Assembly (NCBI GenBank): GCA_942493315.1 | Contig: OW818690.1 | Span: 2,356,001 to 2,420,000, forward strand | Direction of reading: 5' to 3' | Length of the DNA: 64,000 nt | From: UBA5429 sp942493315 | GTDB taxonomy: Bacteria; Bacteroidota; Bacteroidia; Bacteroidales; WCHB1-69 | Shown here: positions 57,599-64,000 of the stretch, piece after piece | Numbering within the stretch: the first letter of the stretch is position 1 | How the letters are laid out: every line of letters starts with the position of its first letter | Notes under the pieces: generated by a model | What the model saw: the letters and a program-made list of their open reading frames with translations, nothing else | The model's database searches: none | Told to the model about the DNA's origin: nothing | Position numbers and translations under genes: made by a program

Positions 57599-58849
57599 TT
57601 AGTAGTATTCAATAATTCTATCAATTATTTCCTTTCTTTCTAAATTATCTTGTTTTTCTCCCTGATACATTTCTCTTTTTATCCAATTTCCATAAGAATC
57701 ATAGATGTAGATATATTTTAATATTTTTATGTCAAAATAAAAACCGGAATAGTAGATCTCTTCAGTAATATTCCCATAAATATCATAAGAGATTGTTTTT
57801 TTCTTAAATAATTCACTTTCATTTTCAATACAAATTTGATCAAAGAATGATTCAACCTCAATTATATTTCCCTTTTCATCATATTTATATATCAAATGAT
57901 TTTTCAATACAGTATCTTTTTTATTTATTGAAAATTCTTTTATTTCTGTTTTTCTACCCATCTCATCATACCAATAGAAAGTTTCTCTATCATGTTTTTT
58001 TGAATATGTTATATGATATTCTTTAGATAATTTATTATTATTATCATATTCAAATACTTCAGTTGGATGATAATATGATTTTCCATCTGTAGATTTTTGG
58101 GCATATCCTTCTTCAATTTTATTTCCTAATGTATCATATTTGAAATAATCAATTCGATCTTTTCCCCAAATTTTTTCAATAAGATTACTCAATGAGTCAT
58201 ATACAAATTCTTCTCTGTTGTAAAGTTTTGGACTTTTTTCGTACAATTCATGAAATGTATATTCCTCTTTTTTTATTAATAAATTTTTATTATTATATTC
58301 AAAAAGATGAAAATTAATATTAGAATGCTTGTTATATAAACTTGTTATTTTAATTATTTGGTTATTGGTATCATATTCATAGCTTGTTTCATTCGAAATT
58401 ACTCCATTATCAGTATTGATTTTATACTGTATAAGTCCATGTACAAAAAAGACTTCAGATTGACTCCGATCTTCATAATTTTGAAAAAAAATAAATAAAT
58501 TCTTAGAAATAATTTTACAAATTTGTAAATCAGGATTAAAAAAATATGAAATTGAATCAATTATACAATCAATTCCATACGTGTATCCGCATTTAGTGTT
58601 TTCAAAATAAGCTTTATTATATATTGTTTTAATGGTATCACAAGAATAGTCAGGAGAGTGAGTAATGATGGTTATGGATTTTACTTTTCCATTAAGTGTA
58701 ATATCCCATCCAGTAGGAAAGGATTCCATTTTTTCAAAATTTTTAAAATTTGTTTTTGTTTGAATTTGTGAAAAACCAAAAATAGGTTGGATACACCATA
58801 TTACGATCAACCCAAATACAATAAAATAATTTAATTTAAAGTGTTTCAT
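57599..58849 (-). CDS. Exported YD-repeat-like protein
   Basis: The chosen ATG at 58849 gives a signal peptide (MKHFKLNYFIVFGLIVIWC) and 416 residues; a longer frame from 58906 would put 19 odd residues before it and overlap the -7 box. The body holds YD/RHS-like repeats: YEYDTNNQIIKI, EFVYDSLSNLIEKIW, FKYDTLGNKIEEGY, FYWYDEMGRKTEIK and YKYDEKGNIIE. There is no RHS core or tip. Function unknown. It is AT-rich and lies between two long direct repeats, suggesting a mobile or duplicated unit. Confidence 0.7.
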   Translation of the reverse strand: MKHFKLNYFIVFGLIVIWCIQPIFGFSQIQTKTNFKNFEKMESFPTGWDITLNGKVKSITIITHSPDYSCDTIKTIYNKAYFENTKCGYTYGIDCIIDSISYFFNPDLQICKIISKNLFIFFQNYEDRSQSEVFFVHGLIQYKINTDNGVISNETSYEYDTNNQIIKITSLYNKHSNINFHLFEYNNKNLLIKKEEYTFHELYEKSPKLYNREEFVYDSLSNLIEKIWGKDRIDYFKYDTLGNKIEEGYAQKSTDGKSYYHPTEVFEYDNNNKLSKEYHITYSKKHDRETFYWYDEMGRKTEIKEFSINKKDTVLKNHLIYKYDEKGNIIEVESFFDQICIENESELFKKKTISYDIYGNITEEIYYSGFYFDIKILKYIYIYDSYGNWIKREMYQGEKQDNLERKEIIDRIIEYY

Positions 58850-58872
58850 TTTTTTATTTTCAAAATGAATTG

Positions 58873-58880
58873 CAAATATA
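58873..58880 (-). promoter_or_regulatory. -7 box of the YD-repeat gene
   Basis: The minus strand reads TATATTTG, 24 to 31 bases before the ATG at 58849. This supports that start over the longer frame. A weak TTTG lies 23 bases further upstream. Confidence 0.55.
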
Positions 58881-58908
58881 TCAATAGTTTTTGAATTATA
58901 TGGCAAAT

Positions 58909-59344
58909 GGCGAAGGGCAAATGGTGAAGGGCAAAGGGCTAATGGCTAATGGCTAAGGTGTTAGGTTTTAGGTATTAGTTTTTGGGTGTTAGATTTTATT
59001 TTTTATTATTCATTATTCATACGTCTTTTGTCCTTTGTCCTTTCATGGCGTTGGCGCTTCGATACGAAACGTCGTTGCCACGAATAATGAATAGTGAATA
59101 GTGAATAGTGAATAGTGGAGCTAATTGGTTTGTTTTAAGCGAATTGCAAGTCTGTAGTCTGTGGTCCGTAGTCCGTAGTCTGTAGTCCGTAGTCTGTAGT
59201 CCGTAGTCTGTTGTCCTTATTGTTTCACAATGGAAATGTACCCTGATTTTTTAATTAAAAACACTTTGGAACACTTTATAACATCGTGGAACATTGTGAT
59301 ATTTTTTTAAAAAATAAACTTAAAACTAAAACCCAAAACCTTCT
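58909..59344. repeat. Heptamer arrays and second copy of the long direct repeat
   Basis: 58911-58985 parses into heptamers such as GGGCAAA, TGGCTAA, GGTGTTA and GGTTTTA. From 59011 to about 59260 it repeats 57214-57590 without the 178-base insert and with more CTGTAGT/CCGTAGT heptamers. An AT-rich tail resembles the tail of the 330-bp unit, and AAACCCAAAACC words abut the acyltransferase stop. No gene is visible. Confidence 0.85.
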
Positions 59345-61063
59345 CTAGAATTGAAAGTAAATAAACGGCTGTAAATCAGCGGTGATGAATTGGTATACTA
59401 TGAATACGGCGGCTACAAAGATGACCCCCATTGCCCAGATGGGAAGTAGGGCGAAGTTGATCCGATACCATTGTTTCCACTTGGCAGGAAGCCAGTGAAT
59501 GAACATCCCTAGAATGAATAGGATAATTACATATTTGTAGGTTCCAATAATTTCAGGTATGATTTTCAGATCCCATTTTCCACCTATCTGATTGACCATG
59601 TTTTTGGCGGTGTTCCAGGCGGCACTGTTGGCTTCTACCGGATCTAAATTGGATCCTGATCGGAAAAATAATCGGGTGAAGGTGATAAACACAAACGTTA
59701 AAAATATAGACCAGCCTCGATTGATCCATTTTAAAGGCTTTTGAGAGAAAATCAAATGGTAAATATGGTCTATGAGCGTTCCGAAGAATATGATTCCTGA
59801 CCATACTGCTCCTATCATCCAGACCGGTTGATTATACTTGATTTCCAATATGATAAATAGTAAAAATAGGATGGCAGTATAAACTGTTTTTTGATACTTC
59901 TTGAGTTTTTTCCACCATTTAAAGACTAAAATACCGGAGCCGTTTAATCCACCCCAAATCACGAAATTCCAGCTTGCACCATGCCATAATCCTCCTAATA
60001 ACATGGTTAGCATTAGATTAAGGTTGGTTCTGAATTTTCCTTTTCGATTGCCTCCCAATGGAATGTAAAGGTAATCCTTAAGCCATGTTGAAAGTGAGAT
60101 GTGCCATCTTCTCCAAAAAGATCCTGGATTGGTGGCTTTATAGGGAGAATCAAAGTTAATCGGCAAATAAAATCCCATTAACATGGCTACTCCAATGGCA
60201 ATATCCGTATATCCTGAAAAATCAGCGTAAACCTGCAAGGAGTATGCAAAAATGGCGAATAGATTTTCAAAAGATGTAAATAATAGGGGGTGATCAAATA
60301 CCCGATCTACAAAATTGACAGCAATGTAATCACTTAATATGATTTTCTTTAGCAACCCATTCAAAATCCAAAAAAGAGCGAATCCGAATTGTCTTTTGGT
60401 TAAATGAAATTTATTGTATAACTGAGGGATGAACTGATTGGCTCTAACGATTGGTCCTGCCACCAATTGTGGAAAAAATGTGACAAAAAACCCGAAATCA
60501 AAGAAGTTGGTTACATGTTTTAGTCTTCCTCTGTAAACATCAATAACATAGCTGATGCTTTGAAAAGTATAAAAGGAGATTCCTACAGGTAATAGGATTC
60601 TACTCGCATCGAAATAGTTGGAATGAGTTGCATCGTTAGTCCATTGGGCAATATAATTGACCACTTTCAGATCGGAGTGAAAGAGCGAATTACACACTTC
60701 CGTAAAGAAGTAAGCATATTTGAAATAGGCTAATATTCCTAAATTCACAACAACCCCAAAGATTAAAAACCATTTTTTAGTGGATTTTTTGGTAGCCTGA
60801 TCAATTTTCTTTCCGGAGTAGTAGCAAATAAGAGTTGTGACAATAAGCAAGATTAAAAAGAGTCCTGATGTTTTGTAATAAAACAACATACTCATAAAAA
60901 ATAGAAAGGCATTTCGCAATTGAATTCTATTTCCGATTAATGCAAAAACAGCAAAAACAATGGCAAAAAACGCCCAAAAATAGAATTGTGTAAACAGAAG
61001 AGGATACTTATCGTCAAACGAGAAAAGGGTAGCAAAAAATGAAGAAATATTGTTCCAGTTCAT
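59345..61063 (-). CDS. MBOAT family O-acyltransferase (AlgI-like)
   Basis: A polytopic membrane protein that moves acetyl groups across the membrane to modify a surface glycan. The 572-residue protein has about 10-12 hydrophobic segments, GISFYTFQSISYVIDVYRG, VAGPIVRANQFIPQL, and the MBOAT motif LLGGLWHGASWNF with the catalytic H361. The AlgI/DltB-type architecture and the two SGNH proteins upstream in the same operon point to polysaccharide O-acetylation. The operon runs rpe, two SGNH genes, then this gene. Confidence 0.92.
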   Translation of the reverse strand: MNWNNISSFFATLFSFDDKYPLLFTQFYFWAFFAIVFAVFALIGNRIQLRNAFLFFMSMLFYYKTSGLFLILLIVTTLICYYSGKKIDQATKKSTKKWFLIFGVVVNLGILAYFKYAYFFTEVCNSLFHSDLKVVNYIAQWTNDATHSNYFDASRILLPVGISFYTFQSISYVIDVYRGRLKHVTNFFDFGFFVTFFPQLVAGPIVRANQFIPQLYNKFHLTKRQFGFALFWILNGLLKKIILSDYIAVNFVDRVFDHPLLFTSFENLFAIFAYSLQVYADFSGYTDIAIGVAMLMGFYLPINFDSPYKATNPGSFWRRWHISLSTWLKDYLYIPLGGNRKGKFRTNLNLMLTMLLGGLWHGASWNFVIWGGLNGSGILVFKWWKKLKKYQKTVYTAILFLLFIILEIKYNQPVWMIGAVWSGIIFFGTLIDHIYHLIFSQKPLKWINRGWSIFLTFVFITFTRLFFRSGSNLDPVEANSAAWNTAKNMVNQIGGKWDLKIIPEIIGTYKYVIILFILGMFIHWLPAKWKQWYRINFALLPIWAMGVIFVAAVFIVYQFITADLQPFIYFQF

Positions 61064-61070
61064 AATTCGG

Positions 61071-62351
61071 TTATAGGTTGTTCGTTTGTTTAAATTTTAT
61101 GTAAGCATTCTGAAAAGCAGAATAAAAGAGATCGCCCATTAAAATATAGCCGTTTTTAGTAAAATGTACTTTATCTTTTTGAGCTAACCCTGCTTTTTCC
61201 CATAATGACATCGATTTTGCGCCTCCCATAATTTCGTATTGATCAAAAAGAGCGCTATTTGTTTTTTCTGATAATAGATACATCACTTGTTGCACCTCTT
61301 TACCATTGGTATTATTTACCCATTTTGTTTTGGATCTCCATTTTCCCTTTCTCTTGTATCTCACTTTCGTTTTAAAGTAGCTATCATTATTTGAGACAAA
61401 AATGAATGAACATTTGGGATTATGTTGTAATATCTCATTCATCAACAGTAAATAGTTCTGTTCAAATTCAAGAGGATTAAAATTGGGTCCTGATGCATCA
61501 TTGATACCAATTCCAAAAATTACCAGATCAGGATTGATCAAATCCAAATCCTGAGCAAAATTTGAACATCTTAAATAGGATGGGACACTGGCACCATTTA
61601 CACCAATCGAATGGTACGTAATACCGGGCTGGTCATTTTCCAGAAAGATACCGTTTAAAACAAATCTTTCATTTTGAAAATTGTTAAACTTAATGGAAAA
61701 TGAATCGGTAATATTTTTTACATCGTAAGTATATCTTTTCAGCAGAGTATCAATTTCAACAGGAAAAACTTCGATAGAATCAATGATTAAAGATGGGATT
61801 ACATCAATAGAATCTGAATAACCCAATAAAATGATTCGATTTGTCAGGTATTGAAGTAGAGAATCTTTAAAAATGATTTTCAAAGTGGCGCTTGAGTCAG
61901 AGGTGATCACAGCAACACCGGTGATTCCTAATGGAACAGGATGTTCAGGTAGAACATTTCTAATAATTTCAAAAGTGCCGGTACTTCTGACTAAATAATC
62001 TGTAGGGTTATTGGATCTGGGAGCAGCAGAATAGGGAAAAATCATGCCTCTACCTCCGATATATTCAGGATTGGCTAATAAAATCTGGCGTCTGATAGTA
62101 TGAGGAAAAGTGCCGGCCTGAACGTGAGATCCTCCAATATGCATAATATTTAATTTCCCAAGACCTGTTTTTTGGAGCGAATCATATTTGATAAAAAAGT
62201 GATTCAAGTTAGACAGATTGGGGTTATAGACCAAAGTGTCAGCCGAAAATTGGATGAAAGGATAGCTGTTAAGTGTATCGTTTGACTGATTAAAACCATC
62301 TAAAACAGACAAAAACAGAATAGTAGTGAAGAGTATTTTTTTGAGCATCAT
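61071..62351 (-). CDS. Exported SGNH/GDSL hydrolase-like protein
   Basis: After a signal peptide (ILFTTILFLSVLDGFNQ) the 426-residue protein has SGNH blocks: block I IGGSHVQAG (Ser), block III-like FGIGINDASG (Asn), and the C-terminal DKVHFTKNGY with the Asp-x-x-His pair. It lies seven bases before the acyltransferase start and overlaps the upstream SGNH gene by one base. Acetyl transfer to, or removal from, a glycan in the periplasm is inferred, by analogy with AlgJ/AlgX or PatB. Confidence 0.82.
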   Translation of the reverse strand: MMLKKILFTTILFLSVLDGFNQSNDTLNSYPFIQFSADTLVYNPNLSNLNHFFIKYDSLQKTGLGKLNIMHIGGSHVQAGTFPHTIRRQILLANPEYIGGRGMIFPYSAAPRSNNPTDYLVRSTGTFEIIRNVLPEHPVPLGITGVAVITSDSSATLKIIFKDSLLQYLTNRIILLGYSDSIDVIPSLIIDSIEVFPVEIDTLLKRYTYDVKNITDSFSIKFNNFQNERFVLNGIFLENDQPGITYHSIGVNGASVPSYLRCSNFAQDLDLINPDLVIFGIGINDASGPNFNPLEFEQNYLLLMNEILQHNPKCSFIFVSNNDSYFKTKVRYKRKGKWRSKTKWVNNTNGKEVQQVMYLLSEKTNSALFDQYEIMGGAKSMSLWEKAGLAQKDKVHFTKNGYILMGDLFYSAFQNAYIKFKQTNNL

Positions 62352-63799
62352 TATTTAGGTAATTGAGTATGTTTTTTCAATTGTTTTTGGTACACTTCTA
62401 TAAATGGAGCATCGGGGTGAAGTTTACGTAATTCATAAAAGTCTTGCATAGTACTGAAAGTTTGAACCAAAATGGATCCAATCTCTTTAGCCCCTTGAGA
62501 CGAAAAGTGAACATAATCGCTTCCTGCCCAACCTTTTTTCACCCATCCCAACATAGAGTTTTTACCGCCCATCACTTCGTACATATTCCAGAAAGCAGCG
62601 CCATTTGCAGGAACTTCTGTTTTCAATTTATCAACTAAATATGGAAGAATAGGGTAGGTAGTCAAAACACCTTTAACCCGGGTAGCCATGTCGGAAGGTC
62701 CAATAAATAAAATTGGAATATCAGGAAATAACTTTTTAAGATATTGAATTTGTTTCATTAATTGAGAAACGTATATATCTGCACTTTTTTCGTTATATAG
62801 ACCTGGAACAGAGTTTCCTCCATACTGCAAAATGATCATTCCAACGTGAATACCTGAAACCAACTCTTTATAAATTTGGGGATTCATTTGGGTAAACATG
62901 GTTCCACTTGCCCCTCTCATAGGGATATTATCGACAGCGACACCGGATTTACCATCCACTAAAATGCCATAGATATTGGGATTTCCGTTGATTTGGAGAG
63001 AAAAGTTATTCACTGCAGTATCCAATTGCCATTTAAACATCTGCAAACCGGGGAAATTGATCTCCTTTTTTAAAGATATTTTAGATTTATTCAGATTTAG
63101 AGATGCTTTAGTAAGGTTTTCGTTATGAAAAAGGAGGGTGATATTTTGGTAATTTTTTGATTTATTATTACTGGAACTGAAAGCGTAAAAACTCCCATTT
63201 CCATTCACTTTAAAACTTTTCGCCATCAATCCGTAGTCGTTCATTTTATTTCTTTGTCCATCACCATATAAACCATAAGTGGTATAGGAGCCTACGTAGT
63301 TTTGATTGATTGTTGCTGTAGGAACAGATTGAAAAAGGGGAAGTAATCCCGGGCCGGAACCACCATACTCTTTTTGAAAATAGGTTCTGATATCAGAACT
63401 GATGCGATCTAATTCGATTTGGGAGTCTCCATAGTGAAGAACACGCACAATTTGATCCCGATAAACGGCAGATTCAGCTTGTTTAAAAAAAGAATCAAAA
63501 TAGGAATAATTATCATTAGGAAGATAGAAGCGTGTAGGGTGCACCATTGCTTCTATAAAGTAGTCGAGTGTATCACTTAAAGCAACTTGAAGGGAGTCAA
63601 TTTTTTTAATTTTCCGCTCTTCAATCAACTTTTCAGGATCAAATTCAGATGCTTTGTTTCTAACTAAAATCTCTTCGGGCTGAGGAAATTGAAAAGTATA
63701 GGAACCCACTTTAATGCCATTTTCAGGAAAAATGGATGAAATAAGCGTTAAAATGGCAATAATTGAAAAGATGAAAATGGTAATTTTAAGTAATTTCAT
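62351..63799 (-). CDS. Membrane-anchored SGNH/GDSL-like protein
   Basis: One N-terminal hydrophobic segment (ITIFIFSIIAILTLISSIF) precedes a 450-residue periplasmic domain with LHYGDSQIELDR (Ser of the GDS block), IILQYGGNSVPG (Asn) and SDYVHFSSQGAKEIG (Asp and His). It pairs with the next SGNH protein, TAATG-type overlap at 62351, and the MBOAT gene, as a probable O-acetylation complex. An anchored enzyme would act on glycans leaving the membrane. Confidence 0.82.
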   Translation of the reverse strand: MKLLKITIFIFSIIAILTLISSIFPENGIKVGSYTFQFPQPEEILVRNKASEFDPEKLIEERKIKKIDSLQVALSDTLDYFIEAMVHPTRFYLPNDNYSYFDSFFKQAESAVYRDQIVRVLHYGDSQIELDRISSDIRTYFQKEYGGSGPGLLPLFQSVPTATINQNYVGSYTTYGLYGDGQRNKMNDYGLMAKSFKVNGNGSFYAFSSSNNKSKNYQNITLLFHNENLTKASLNLNKSKISLKKEINFPGLQMFKWQLDTAVNNFSLQINGNPNIYGILVDGKSGVAVDNIPMRGASGTMFTQMNPQIYKELVSGIHVGMIILQYGGNSVPGLYNEKSADIYVSQLMKQIQYLKKLFPDIPILFIGPSDMATRVKGVLTTYPILPYLVDKLKTEVPANGAAFWNMYEVMGGKNSMLGWVKKGWAGSDYVHFSSQGAKEIGSILVQTFSTMQDFYELRKLHPDAPFIEVYQKQLKKHTQLPK

Positions 63800-63814
63800 G
63801 CTTCAAACCCAGTA

Positions 63815-64000
63815 TTAGCTAAGGCAGTTTCTTAATTGATGGATAGATTCGAGAGGGTTTTCTGTTTTAAAAACAGCATTACCGGCCACTAAAATATCTG
63901 CACCTGCTTCTACAAGAAGTGCTGCATTTTCTAGATTAACACCACCATCCACTTCAATAAGGGCATTAGATTCATTTTTAATAATGATATCCTTTAATTC
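63815..64000 (-). CDS. rpe: Ribulose-phosphate 3-epimerase, C-terminal part
   Basis: Reading the minus strand gives 61 residues up to a TAA: IEVDGGVN, NAALLVEAGADILVAGNAVF and the C-terminal helix are the end of the Rpe TIM barrel. It interconverts ribulose and xylulose 5-phosphate. The gene continues beyond the window edge. Its stop is 15 bases from the first SGNH start. Confidence 0.92.
   Translation of the reverse strand, partial: ELKDIIIKNESNALIEVDGGVNLENAALLVEAGADILVAGNAVFKTENPLESIHQLRNCLS

Noticed and set aside
58850..58906. Nineteen-residue extension of the YD-repeat protein
   Set aside because: It crosses the -7 box and would hide the signal peptide.

Overview
The window looks like a chromosome segment of a low-GC member of the Bacteroidota. 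The evidence is type IX secretion (T9SS) sorting domains on giant surface proteins, promoters of the Bacteroidota form (TTG, about 20 nt, then TAnnTTTG), the gene order bamD-rpoZ-coaBC-DUF4835-recN, and RHS/YD-repeat proteins with the PDG seam typical of this phylum. No rRNA, tRNA, transposase or CRISPR array was seen. Genus-level placement is not possible from the sequence alone.

Layout. (1) 1-22082: three giant paralogous adhesin-like proteins (the first is cut by the window edge) made of alternating fibronectin-III-like and choice-of-anchor-J-like modules. Each ends in an InlB-like repeat and a near-identical T9SS type A sorting domain, followed by the same GCAA-tetraloop terminator. (2) 22123-23648: a 330-bp unit in tandem, then 24 perfect heptamers. 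(3) 23714-42492: a dense plus-strand housekeeping block: ftsY, ispH, mnmA, a MORN-like protein, bamD, rpoZ, coaBC, DUF4835, recN, an outer-membrane protein, ligA, a flippase-like membrane protein, pdxJ, a LUD protein, a DUF349 protein, DUF2147, an S4 protein and a sugar MFS transporter. (4) 42493-50996: an accessory island. It holds three displaced RHS core/tip cassettes, each followed by a small exported protein, and is bracketed by repeat-rich non-coding DNA with a 47-bp perfect inverted repeat. (5) 50997-53963 (minus): pepD, a nucleoside phosphorylase and a HAD hydrolase. (6) 54166-57163: an FKBP isomerase and RNase R. (7) 57599-58849 (minus): an exported YD-repeat protein between two long direct repeats. 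(8) 59345-64000 (minus): an MBOAT acyltransferase with two SGNH proteins, which looks like a glycan O-acetylation unit, and the C-terminus of ribulose-phosphate 3-epimerase.

Most notable. The non-coding DNA is full of short tandem arrays whose words differ completely but whose period is almost always seven bases; they abut stop codons and, once, a start codon. The RHS island carries three tip/partner pairs whose partners all have export signals, which suggests toxins acting in the cell envelope. Small hairpins in the island flanks have different stems that stay complementary. A promoter-terminator pair without an ORF (49976-50090) is a candidate small RNA. Two GC-rich islands (42674-42852 and 50617-50790) may be structured elements.
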